The notes beneath the pieces were generated by a model. That model searched no databases, was not told the origin of the DNA, and saw only the letters and a program-made list of their open reading frames with translations. DNA of 52,683 bases, taken from positions 1 through 52,683 of the forward strand of contig NBLG01000011.1 of the NCBI GenBank assembly GCA_002084435.1, written 5' to 3'. The DNA is from Tenericutes bacterium 4572_104 (GTDB lineage Bacteria; Bacillota_I; Bacilli_A; Izemoplasmatales; UBA5603). This document shows positions 8,981 through 17,626 of this stretch, in pieces. The translations under genes were made by a program, and so were the position numbers. Position 1 is the stretch's first letter; the number at the start of each line of letters is the position of its first letter.

Positions 8981-11599
8981 ATGAAAAAATTATTATTAAT
9001 AGACGCAAGCAATTTATTATTTAGATCATATTATGCGACAGCTTATACAGGCAATTTAATGCAAAACAAAGATGGATTATATACTAATGGAATCTATGGC
9101 TTTGCCTATGCAATGAAAAAATTATTGTCTCTTGAATTTACGCATGTATTAGTTGCGTTAGACCCTAAAGGAAAGACTCATCGCCATATTGAATATCCAG
9201 AATATAAGGGAACGAGAAAAGAAACACCTAATGAATTAATTATGCAGTTTCCTTTGATGGAAGAATATCTTGAAGCCTTAGGAGTTTATTTCTATCAAAA
9301 AGAATTATATGAAGCGGATGATATTATCGGGTATGCAGCTACACATTTTAAAGATAAATTTAATGAAATTACTATCTATAGTAATGATCACGATTTAATG
9401 CAATTATTAGATGAAAATATAAATCAAATAGTCTCAAGAAAAGGATTAAAAGAGATTGAAGTATTTACCCCAGAACACTTAAAAGAAAAAATGGGAATTA
9501 CCCCAAAACAGATTACTGATTATAAAGGTTTAGTAGGAGACTCATCTGATAATATACCTGGGATTCCTGGTATAGGTCCTAAAACAGCTGCTAAATTATT
9601 AGAAAAATATCAAAATTTAGAAAACTTATATGAACATACTTCTGAGTTAAAAGGGAAACTAAAAGAAAGAATTGAAGAAAACAGAGAAATAGCTTTTTTC
9701 TCTAAAAAATTAGCCACAATAGTTACTGATTTTAGTAATAATATCGAAATAGAAAAAACAAAATATAATGGATTTGATAAAGATAAACTAATTCAATTTT
9801 ACCAAAAGATGAATTTTCATTCCTTCATTAAAAACCTTGAAGGGAATAAGAAATCAGAAAAAATTGATTATGTATTAATAAAAAAGCCAGAAGAAATCAA
9901 GGTGATATTAGACAGTCACTGTTATTTGCATTTAGAATTGTTTGGACAAAATTATCATACAGCTAAACCTTTAGGATTTGGACTTATTTTTTCAGAAATT
10001 CCTTACTTTATTCCCTTTGATGTAGCTATTAACAGTAAAAGCTTTATTGAATTTTTAGAGTCTGATAAATACAAAAAATCAGTATATGATTTAAAAGCCA
10101 TAAAAGTTCAATTGCTTTGGAATAACATTAAGATAAGAGGAATAGAATATGATTTGTTATTGGCTGCTTATTTGAAAAATTCAAGTGTAAATCAAAATGA
10201 ATTTAGAGAAGTAGTTGAATCCTATGATTACTATGATGTTTTATTTGATGAACAAGTTTATGGTAAGGGAGCTAAATATCATATACCAGAAAAAGATATA
10301 TATATTCAACACATTATATCCAAAGTAAACGCAATCGCAAAAACAAAATCAGAAGCTATTAAAATACTTAAAGAACTCAATCAAGAAAAATTATTATACG
10401 ATATAGAAATACCACTAGCTAAAGCTCTATCTGAAATGGAATTTCATGGAATATGCATTGATAATACAAGCCTTGATGAATTTGGATTAAATTTAAAATC
10501 TAAGATTAAAGAATCCGAAGAATTGATATATGCTTTAGCTGGAGAATCATTTAATATTAGTAGCCCAAAGCAATTGGGAGTAATTCTATTTGAAAAACTT
10601 GGTCTACCAATATATAAAAAAACAAAAACAGGATATTCAACTGATATCTCAGTATTGAAAAAACTTGTTGGATTTAATCCTATTATAGGAGCTATTATTG
10701 ATTATAGAACCTATACTAAATTATATTCGACATACTATGAAGGCTTTAAACAAGCTTTGCTTTTAAAAAATGATGATAAAATACATACAATGTACCAACA
10801 AGCTCTAACGAAAACAGGAAGATTGTCTTCAAAAGAACCTAATTTACAAAACATCCCCATTAGAAGCGAAGAAGGAAGATTAATCCGCAAGGTATTTGTA
10901 TCTAGTAAAGATAATATTCTTCTATCATTTGATTATTCACAAATTGAACTTCGCGTTTTAGCTGAAATGGGTCAAGTTACTAATTTAATAAAAGCATTCA
11001 AAGAAAATAAGGATATCCATGAAGAAACAGCTAAATTAATATTTAATAAAGAATCGATAACTAAAAGTGAACGCTCAATTGCGAAGACAATAAATTTCAG
11101 TATCATTTATGGAAAAACTCCATGGGGATTATCTGAAGATTTGCATATTTCCTTAAAAAAAGCTAAAGAATTTATAAATAATTACTATATAAACTATCCA
11201 GAAATAAAAACATTTATGGAAGAAAAACAGGAATTCGCTAAAAAAAATGGCTATGTTTTAACTAGATTTAATCGCATTATTTATATAAATGAAATCAATT
11301 CAAAAAATTACCAAACAAGAGAGTTTGGGAAACGTATTTCGATGAATGCTCCAATCCAAGGAACCGCAGCTGATATTCTTAAGATTGCCATGGTAAAAAT
11401 TGCTAAAACATTTAAAGAAAAACAATTAAAATCAAAAATGATCTTACAAATTCATGATGAAATTGTTTTTGATGTGCAACTAGATGAAGAAAAAGAAGTA
11501 ACCAAAATAGTAAAAGAAATTATGGAAAATTCCGTGGATTTTAACACGAAATTACTAGCTAATTATTCATCAGGTAAAAATTTATATGAGGTGAAATAG
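8981..11599 (+). CDS. polA: DNA polymerase I
   Basis: PolA removes RNA primers and fills gaps in replication and repair. Residues ~1-290 form the 5'-3' exonuclease, with the helix-hairpin-helix G-I-P-G-I-G-P-K-T-A-A-K. The middle region is a degenerate 3'-5' exonuclease: the Asp of the first exo motif is replaced (L-H-L-E-L), so no proofreading is expected, as in Bacillus PolA. The polymerase domain has motif A D-Y-S-Q-I-E-L-R near residue 650, motif B R-S-I-A-K-T-I-N-F near 701 and motif C Q-I-H-D-E-I-V-F near 823. The length of 872 residues is normal. A GGTGG site precedes the ATG. The stop overlaps the mutM start by one base, starting a repair and replication operon. Confidence 0.96.
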   Translation: MKKLLLIDASNLLFRSYYATAYTGNLMQNKDGLYTNGIYGFAYAMKKLLSLEFTHVLVALDPKGKTHRHIEYPEYKGTRKETPNELIMQFPLMEEYLEALGVYFYQKELYEADDIIGYAATHFKDKFNEITIYSNDHDLMQLLDENINQIVSRKGLKEIEVFTPEHLKEKMGITPKQITDYKGLVGDSSDNIPGIPGIGPKTAAKLLEKYQNLENLYEHTSELKGKLKERIEENREIAFFSKKLATIVTDFSNNIEIEKTKYNGFDKDKLIQFYQKMNFHSFIKNLEGNKKSEKIDYVLIKKPEEIKVILDSHCYLHLELFGQNYHTAKPLGFGLIFSEIPYFIPFDVAINSKSFIEFLESDKYKKSVYDLKAIKVQLLWNNIKIRGIEYDLLLAAYLKNSSVNQNEFREVVESYDYYDVLFDEQVYGKGAKYHIPEKDIYIQHIISKVNAIAKTKSEAIKILKELNQEKLLYDIEIPLAKALSEMEFHGICIDNTSLDEFGLNLKSKIKESEELIYALAGESFNISSPKQLGVILFEKLGLPIYKKTKTGYSTDISVLKKLVGFNPIIGAIIDYRTYTKLYSTYYEGFKQALLLKNDDKIHTMYQQALTKTGRLSSKEPNLQNIPIRSEEGRLIRKVFVSSKDNILLSFDYSQIELRVLAEMGQVTNLIKAFKENKDIHEETAKLIFNKESITKSERSIAKTINFSIIYGKTPWGLSEDLHISLKKAKEFINNYYINYPEIKTFMEEKQEFAKKNGYVLTRFNRIIYINEINSKNYQTREFGKRISMNAPIQGTAADILKIAMVKIAKTFKEKQLKSKMILQIHDEIVFDVQLDEEKEVTKIVKEIMENSVDFNTKLLANYSSGKNLYEVK

Positions 11600-13032
11600 T
11601 GCCAGAACTTCCAGAAGTAGAAACAATTAGACTTACATTAAAAAATCTAATAATAGGTAAAAAAATTACTAACATAACGGTGTTTTATTCTAAAATTATT
11701 AAAGATAAAACTGTAGAAGATTTTAAAAAAACTATTATTGGTCAAGAAATAAGAGGTATACGTAGAATAGGAAAATACCTCCTTTTTGACTTTGAAAACA
11801 CTACATTAATCAGCCATCTGCGTATGGAAGGTAAGTTCTTCATTAGAAATGATTTAGATGAACTAACAAAACATGAACATATTATTTTTCACTTAGATAA
11901 TGGTAAGTTTTTAACTTATCATGATGTTAGAAAATTTGGTACAATGAATATTGTAGATTTATATAAAGAATTTACTTTAAAAAGCATACATGAACTAGGG
12001 TTAGAAGCTAATAACCCAAATTTAAAAGCCAAAGATCTATATTTAAAGATAAAAAATTCTAATAGACCAATTAAATCTCTTTTATTAAATCAAAAGATAA
12101 TATCAGGATTAGGGAACATCTATGTAGATGAAACTTTATATCGCTCTAGGATTAATCCTATGACTAAGGGTAAATTTATTAACATCTATCAAGTAAAAAA
12201 GATAATAGATTCAGCTAGATATATTCTAAATCACGCAATAGATTTAGGAGGCACAACTATAAGGACCTATCAATCGAGTTTAGGAGTAGATGGTAGATTT
12301 CAAAATGAATTAATGGTACATACTTTAGTAAATAAAAAATGTTTTGTCTGTCATGATATAATTCTAAAAGCAAGAGTTGGCGGGAGAGGCACGTATTATT
12401 GCCCAACTTGTCAAGGTAAAGAAAACACTTTAGTTATTGGTTTAACTGGAGGCATCGCAAGTGGTAAAAGTGAAGTAGCTAAATATTTTAAAAACAAAGG
12501 CATTATAGTTTTAGATGCAGATAAGATTTATAAAAATCTACTAAAAACAAATAAAATAATGTATAATGAAATTGTAAAAAACTTTGGGGAAGATATAATA
12601 GTTGATAACGAAATAAATCGTAGAAATTTAGCCAAAATGATTTTTAATAATTCTAAAAAACGCGAATTGTTAAACGAAATAACACATCCGTTTATTATAG
12701 AAGAATTTAAAAAGAGCATTAAAAAATATCAAGAATTAGGAAATAATATAATAGTTTTAGATATTCCACTATTATTTGAAGCTAATTTAGAATATCTTAC
12801 AAACTTAGTTATTTTAGTATATGTAGATAAATTGACTCAACTTAAAAGACTTATGTATCGTGATTCGCTTAATGAATCAGACGCAAACCAAAGAATAAAT
12901 TCACAGATTGCTTTATTTGATAAACGTAGTTTTTCTGATATCATAATAGATAATTCAGCTTCAATTAATCAAACTAAAAAACAATTTGAGATTATATTTA
13001 AAAATCTAAGGAGTGAGCAAAATGTCAGTTAA
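11599..13032 (+). CDS. mutM-coaE: Fusion protein: formamidopyrimidine-DNA glycosylase (MutM) + dephospho-CoA kinase (CoaE)
   Basis: Residues 1-~274 are MutM/Fpg, which excises oxidised guanine. They have the GTG start followed by P-E-L-P-E-V-E-T (catalytic Pro2/Glu3), a lysine in R-I-G-K near 59, the helix-two-turn-helix block S-G-L-G-N-I-Y-V-D-E and a C-terminal zinc finger C-F-V-C...Y-Y-C-P-T-C ending near 271. Without a stop, the frame continues into a complete CoaE from ~277: P-loop G-G-I-A-S-G-K-S-E, D-A-D-K, a T-H-P-F segment and L-D-I-P-L-L-F-E. CoaE adds the final phosphate of coenzyme A. In Bacillus these are neighbouring genes; here they are fused in frame. The GTG overlaps the polA stop, and the end overlaps the next gene. 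Whether the product is cleaved is unknown. Confidence 0.93.
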   Translation: MPELPEVETIRLTLKNLIIGKKITNITVFYSKIIKDKTVEDFKKTIIGQEIRGIRRIGKYLLFDFENTTLISHLRMEGKFFIRNDLDELTKHEHIIFHLDNGKFLTYHDVRKFGTMNIVDLYKEFTLKSIHELGLEANNPNLKAKDLYLKIKNSNRPIKSLLLNQKIISGLGNIYVDETLYRSRINPMTKGKFINIYQVKKIIDSARYILNHAIDLGGTTIRTYQSSLGVDGRFQNELMVHTLVNKKCFVCHDIILKARVGGRGTYYCPTCQGKENTLVIGLTGGIASGKSEVAKYFKNKGIIVLDADKIYKNLLKTNKIMYNEIVKNFGEDIIVDNEINRRNLAKMIFNNSKKRELLNEITHPFIIEEFKKSIKKYQELGNNIIVLDIPLLFEANLEYLTNLVILVYVDKLTQLKRLMYRDSLNESDANQRINSQIALFDKRSFSDIIIDNSASINQTKKQFEIIFKNLRSEQNVS

Positions 13033-13387
13033 AAGTTTTTTTGCGTCTAGTTGTGAAACTAGAGAGTTACATGTTGATCCAGAATTAAGAACAAGGTATT
13101 ATCGCAATAACTTTAAACAGGTAGTTGATGGAATCAGAAAATTAGCTGAGCTAAATAAAATGATAGTTAAAGAAGTCAATGAAGTACACAAAGAGATTTA
13201 TTTAATTGGGAATGGATTTGATTGCATCGTTACCGTTAGTCAAATGACTCCAATTGAAGCTGGTATTGATTTTAAAGTTAATTATTTCTCAGCTATGGGA
13301 TTTAATCGCCCTAAGAAAAAAGCGGTTAAATTTTACCAGGATTTAAAAAGAATTTTAACTTTTAAAGGTATTTCATTACACCCGTGA
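13022..13387 (+). CDS. Conserved-looking protein of unknown function between coaE and dnaB
   Basis: I do not recognise this 121-residue protein. The start is the ATG at 13022, 8 bases after AAGGAG; the GTG at 13013 lies in that site. It overlaps the end of the mutM-coaE fusion by 11 bases and ends 10 bases before dnaB, so it is translated within the replication operon. It has no membrane segment, signal peptide or cysteine-pair metal site. It has a basic K-K-K-A-V-K stretch near the C-terminus and alternating hydrophobic strands (for example I-Y-L-I-G-N-G-F-D-C-I-V-T-V). In Bacillus, nrdR occupies a similar place, but this protein has no zinc ribbon or ATP cone and is not NrdR. Confidence 0.8.
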   Translation: MSVKSFFASSCETRELHVDPELRTRYYRNNFKQVVDGIRKLAELNKMIVKEVNEVHKEIYLIGNGFDCIVTVSQMTPIEAGIDFKVNYFSAMGFNRPKKKAVKFYQDLKRILTFKGISLHP

Positions 13388-13397
13388 GGAGATTAAA

Positions 13398-14606
13398 TTG
13401 GAAACATTAAGAAGAAGTGATATATTTATAGTTTCAGGAGAAGGTTTCTGTTCAAGCATAGATTATCAAGTATTAACCTTGTTATATCAACCAATAATAG
13501 GAGATTCAGCTTTTACTTTATACCTTATATTGATGAATCTAATGGATCGTCAATCACTTATATCTGAAGAGTATTTTCATTCGGATTTAGAGTCTTTATT
13601 GAATAGAAAACTAGAGCTTATAGAACAAGATAGATATAAATTAGAGGCAATAGGATTATTGGTAACTTTTTTTGCGGGAGATAATTTTACTTATGAAATA
13701 AAATTACCACTTAGCGCTAGAGGTTTTATCAATGATGGTATTTTGGGACAATACCTTATATCTTCTATAACTAAAAAAAGATTTAAAAAAATATTAAAAA
13801 TATTTAAAATAAATAGACCTAATAAAAAACAAAAATACAATATTTCAAAAGCATTTAATGAAGTTTTTCCAGCTATAAATAACCAAGAAAATATCTATGA
13901 AGGAAATCTAATATCTGGAGAAAAAAACAGATTAATCTCTTTGAGTAAATACGATTTTAATTGGAGATTATTTATCGATAGTTTGCCTAGTGATTTAATT
14001 CAAATGGATAGTTTAACAGAGGCTATTAAACGAAAAGTAGAAAGTTTAAGTTATGTATATGGATTAGATGAACTACAAATGAAAGATGTCTTAATTAAAT
14101 CTTTAGATGAATTTAATAATGTTAATATTGTAAATTTATCTAGAAATGCAAGATATGAATTTGAAAGTGATACACAAACTAGTAATGAAAACAAAACAAT
14201 CGAAAAGCCTATAGATAAAAACATCTCTAAAGATCCAGTAGAATTCTTTAAAACTGTATCTCCTATTCAGCTTTTAGAAGAAATGGGAGAAGGAATGGTT
14301 TCTACAGCTGATCTTAGAATAGTTGAGAGACTAATTGATGAAGTTGGTTTAGATCCAACTGTAGTGAATGTTTTGTTAGCTTATGTAGCTAAAACCAAAG
14401 ATGGAGTATTACCTGGATATGCTTACTTTCAAAAAGTAGGTAATTCATGGAAGAGAAACCAAATTAATTCTGTAGAAATTGCGATGGATTATGTAAAACA
14501 TTTAAGCCTAATGAGAAACAATAAAAAATACAATCAAGGTAAAACAAATAAACCTAATGATGTGGAAATAGATTGGCTTGATGAATATATTAAAAATATG
14601 GATTAG
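13398..14606 (+). CDS. dnaB: Replication initiation and helicase-loading protein DnaB (Firmicutes type)
   Basis: This is the Gram-positive DnaB co-loader, not the replicative helicase. It acts with DnaD and DnaI to load the helicase at oriC and at restart sites. The TTG start at 13398 follows GAGGAG. The N-terminal half fits the DnaB/DnaD winged-helix region. Residues ~290-385 carry the DnaB_2 fold, ending in G-Y-A-Y-F-Q-K-V-G-N-S-W and a conserved A-M-D-Y-V. The 402 residues compare with ~470 in Bacillus. The gene lies directly before dnaI, as in Bacillus, which supports the call. Confidence 0.88.
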   Translation: METLRRSDIFIVSGEGFCSSIDYQVLTLLYQPIIGDSAFTLYLILMNLMDRQSLISEEYFHSDLESLLNRKLELIEQDRYKLEAIGLLVTFFAGDNFTYEIKLPLSARGFINDGILGQYLISSITKKRFKKILKIFKINRPNKKQKYNISKAFNEVFPAINNQENIYEGNLISGEKNRLISLSKYDFNWRLFIDSLPSDLIQMDSLTEAIKRKVESLSYVYGLDELQMKDVLIKSLDEFNNVNIVNLSRNARYEFESDTQTSNENKTIEKPIDKNISKDPVEFFKTVSPIQLLEEMGEGMVSTADLRIVERLIDEVGLDPTVVNVLLAYVAKTKDGVLPGYAYFQKVGNSWKRNQINSVEIAMDYVKHLSLMRNNKKYNQGKTNKPNDVEIDWLDEYIKNMD

Positions 14607-14615
14607 AGGTGAATT

Positions 14616-15424
14616 ATGAAAAAAATCAATGACTTTTTACCTAAAACAGAACAAATTGATTATGATGAAATAATTGATCGTTTTATGGCTGATCCAATTA
14701 TTAGTAATTTTATTATTAAAAACGATTTAACAAATGACACCATTAAAGCTGGAATAAACGATATTTTGACATATATGGATGAGAAGAATATTTGTAATCA
14801 ATGTAAGGGGCTATTTGAATGCAAATTAAATTCGCCTGGATTTTGGCCTAAACTAATATTATATAATGGAGATATTGGTCTTGAATATGAAAGATGTAGA
14901 TATAATAGGGCTGTTGATTCATCAAAGAATATTAGTAGTTTTTATGTGCCTAAAAAGATATTTCAGGCAAGTATAGAGGATTTTGATTTAATTGGTCAAG
15001 AACGCAAAGAAATACATCGATATATGATGAATTTTATTAAAAATTATTCTAAAAACAACTATATAAAAGGTATGTACGTAAGTGGATTATATGGAGCTGG
15101 TAAAACTTATATACTAGCAGTAATGGCAAATGAATTAGCTAAACTTGGTAGGCAAATTACTTTCGTATATTATCCTGATTTAGTTAGAGAATTAAAATCA
15201 TCAATTGGGAAAGATAATTTTGAAACTAAAATTGATATTTTAAAGCATACTGAAATTCTATTTTTAGATGATATTGGGGGCGAAACACCAAATGCATTTA
15301 TTAGGGATGAAGTTTTAGGACCTATTTTACAATATCGTTTGCTTGATCAATTACCAACATAGTTGAAAGAATTAAAAGTTTAACCTATGAATTTAATTTA
15401 ACAGAAAAACCTCATATATCTTGA
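14616..15424 (+). pseudogene. dnaI: Helicase loader DnaI with internal deletion and frameshift
   Basis: DnaI is the AAA+ ATPase that delivers the replicative helicase. The first frame (14616-15362) has the N-terminal zinc site C-N-Q-C...C near residues 55-65, Walker A G-L-Y-G-A-G-K-T near 158, Walker B L-F-L-D-D-I-G-G near 215 and the L-G-P-I-L-Q-Y-R block. It breaks off after L-D-Q-L-P-T. The expected C-terminus (I-V-E-R-I-K-S-L-T...) resumes in another frame at about 15359 and ends at TGA 15422-15424. Compared with known DnaI, about 30 residues are missing, including the sensor-1 T-S-N segment. Recoding cannot restore them. A defective essential gene with an intact tail suggests either recent damage or an assembly error. 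Confidence 0.87.
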
Positions 15425-15448
15425 CATAGTTGCGTTTTTCTTTATAAT
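15421..15448 (+). promoter_or_regulatory. Promoter of the thrS leader
   Basis: TTGACA (15421-15426) and TATAAT (15443-15448) have a 16-bp spacer. The -35 box overlaps the dnaI stop codon. Transcription should begin near 15455, upstream of the T-box. Confidence 0.85.
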
Positions 15449-15454
15449 ATTTAC

Positions 15455-15668
15455 TATAAAGACGTTGAAGAGGACATGATTTCCTGAAATTTATATTAAG
15501 CGATTCTGGGATGGTGTAAGCCAGATTATAAATCAAGATAATTACCACCTCGAAGTTGTCTCTTGAAAGAGTACCGTACCAGGCGTTAACGGGAAGAGTG
15601 CTTATCGTAAGATAAGAATTAAGGTGGTACCGCGTTAAATCGTCCTTTTATTTGGACGATTTTTTTAA
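15455..15668 (+). promoter_or_regulatory. T-box riboswitch leader of thrS
   Basis: The T-box core AAGGTGGTACCGCG lies at 15621-15634, followed by a terminator hairpin. The ~165 bases upstream are of Stem I-III length. An ACC triplet at 15544-15546, a threonine codon within A-A-T-T-A-C-C, is a good candidate specifier. The leader should read uncharged tRNA-Thr and control thrS. Confidence 0.9.
15638..15667 (+). terminator. T-box regulated terminator (thrS leader)
   Basis: The stem AATCGTCC/GGACGATT has an A/T loop and is followed by seven Ts. It competes with the antiterminator formed by the T-box core. Confidence 0.87.
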
Positions 15669-15687
15669 TTTTTAAGGAGGAATAATT

Positions 15688-17592
15688 ATGATAATTAAAT
15701 TACCAGGGGGAAATGAAATTGAATACAAAGAAAACAAATCTTTGTTTGAAATCGCAAATGATATTTCGCCATCACTAAAAAAACGATCTATCGTAGCTAA
15801 GTTAAATAATAAATTAGTTGATATGAATACCATTGTGAAAAACGATGCTTCAGTAGAATTTATTACTACAGATAGTCAAGAAGCATTAGAAGTTTTGCGT
15901 CATTCGACTGCGCATTTATTAGCTGAAGCAGTTAAAAAAATGTATCCGCATGCTCATTTTGGAGTGGGACCTATTATTGAAGATGGATTTTACTATGATA
16001 TTGATTTAGGAGAAACAGTTTTATCTGAACATGATTTACCTTTAATTGAAAAAGAAATGAAAAAAATTGCTTCACAAAACAGTAAAATTGAACGTGAAGT
16101 TGTCTCTAAAGAGAAAGCTCTTGAATTGTTTAAAGATGATCCATATAAGGTAGAGCTTATAAATGAATTACCGGAATTAGAAGAAATAAGTATTTATAAG
16201 CAAGAACATTTTACAGATCTTTGTCGGGGGCCACATCTACCAGGAACAAAATGGATTAAGCATTTTAAACTATTGAGCTTAGCTGGTGCTTATTGGCGAG
16301 GAAATTCCGATAATAAACAGTTGACTAGAGTTTATGGTACAGCTTTTTTCACTAAAGAAGAATTGGATGAACATCTAAATTTATTAGAAGAGAGAAAGAA
16401 AAGAGATCATCGTAAACTAGGAAAACAATTAGATTTGTTTATGTTAAGCGAATATGGACCTGGATTTCCATTTTGGTTACCAAATGGAATGATTTTAAGA
16501 CGTGAATTAGAATCTTTTTGGTACGATGTTCATATAAAAGAAGGATATAAATTAATTCAAACTCCAATTATGTTAAATAGAGAACTTTGGGAGATATCTG
16601 GTCATTGGGAAAATTATAAAGAGAATATGTATACATCTAAAATTGATGATCATGAATATGCAATAAAACCAATGAATTGCCCTGGATGTATGTTAGTATA
16701 TAAACGAGATATACATTCATATAAAGATTTTCCGCTTAAAATAGGTGAACTTGGACTTGTCCATAGACATGAAGCCAGTGGAGCCTTAAATGGGTTGTTT
16801 AGAGTTAGAAACTTCACCCAAGATGATGCACATATATTTATGACAGAAGATCAAATAGTCCAAGAAATCCGTGAATTAGTTCGTCTTTTTGATTATATGT
16901 ATAAAGTGTTTGACTTAGAATATCATATTGAATTATCTACTAGACCAGAAAAAAAATTCATCGGTGAAATAGCAACTTGGAATAAAGCTGAAGCAGCTTT
17001 AGCCAAAGCGCTTGACTCTATAGGTAAAGAATATAAAGTTAATCCTGGAGATGGAGCTTTTTACGGACCTAAATTAGATTTTAAATTAAAGGACTCTATG
17101 AAAAGAATTTGGCAATGTGGAACTATTCAACTAGATATGAATTTACCTGAAAGATTTGATTTAACTTATATCGATTCAAACGGTGAGAAGAAACGACCTG
17201 TTATGTTACATCGTGCTTTATATGGTTCAATTGAGCGCTTTATTGGTATCTTAATTGAACATTACGCCGGAGCTTTCCCTACTTGGATGGCCCCTGTTCA
17301 AGTAAAGGTTATACCAGTAAACAATAAATATCATTTAGATTATTGTGTTAGATTGATAGAAAGATTAAAAGAAAATGGTATTCGTGTTGAACTTGATGAT
17401 CGCGAAGAAAAACTTGGATATAAAATTAGAGAAGCACAAACTAAAAAAATTCCATATCAACTTGTAATTGGCGATAAGGAAGTTAATAGTAATCAAGTAA
17501 ACTATAGGAAGTATGGAGAACAAAAACAAACTACTATTGACATTGATAATTTTATAAAATTAATAATTAAAGAAATTAAAGAAAAACTATAA
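15688..17592 (+). CDS. thrS: Threonyl-tRNA synthetase
   Basis: ThrS charges tRNA-Thr and edits mischarged serine. Domain order is a TGS domain (~1-62), the editing domain with H-S-T-A-H-L-L-A-E-A near residue 72, and a class II catalytic core. The core includes the M-N-C-P-G-C zinc-ligand block near 328, motif 2 R-V-R-N-F-T-Q-D-D-A-H and motif 3 with H-R-A-L-Y-G-S-I-E-R. The anticodon-binding domain is C-terminal. The length of 634 residues is normal. A strong AAGGAGG site precedes the ATG. It is transcribed from its own promoter through a T-box leader. Confidence 0.97.
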   Translation: MIIKLPGGNEIEYKENKSLFEIANDISPSLKKRSIVAKLNNKLVDMNTIVKNDASVEFITTDSQEALEVLRHSTAHLLAEAVKKMYPHAHFGVGPIIEDGFYYDIDLGETVLSEHDLPLIEKEMKKIASQNSKIEREVVSKEKALELFKDDPYKVELINELPELEEISIYKQEHFTDLCRGPHLPGTKWIKHFKLLSLAGAYWRGNSDNKQLTRVYGTAFFTKEELDEHLNLLEERKKRDHRKLGKQLDLFMLSEYGPGFPFWLPNGMILRRELESFWYDVHIKEGYKLIQTPIMLNRELWEISGHWENYKENMYTSKIDDHEYAIKPMNCPGCMLVYKRDIHSYKDFPLKIGELGLVHRHEASGALNGLFRVRNFTQDDAHIFMTEDQIVQEIRELVRLFDYMYKVFDLEYHIELSTRPEKKFIGEIATWNKAEAALAKALDSIGKEYKVNPGDGAFYGPKLDFKLKDSMKRIWQCGTIQLDMNLPERFDLTYIDSNGEKKRPVMLHRALYGSIERFIGILIEHYAGAFPTWMAPVQVKVIPVNNKYHLDYCVRLIERLKENGIRVELDDREEKLGYKIREAQTKKIPYQLVIGDKEVNSNQVNYRKYGEQKQTTIDIDNFIKLIIKEIKEKL

Positions 17593-17593
17593 A

Positions 17594-17626
17594 AAAAGGC
17601 TTGGCAGTTACTGCCTAGCCTTTTTC
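17594..17626. terminator. Bidirectional terminator between thrS and rqcH
   Basis: The long GC-rich stem AAAAGGCT-TGGCAG/CTGCC-TAGCCTTTT is flanked by A-run and T-run. It overlaps the rqcH stop codon and serves both convergent genes. Confidence 0.88.
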
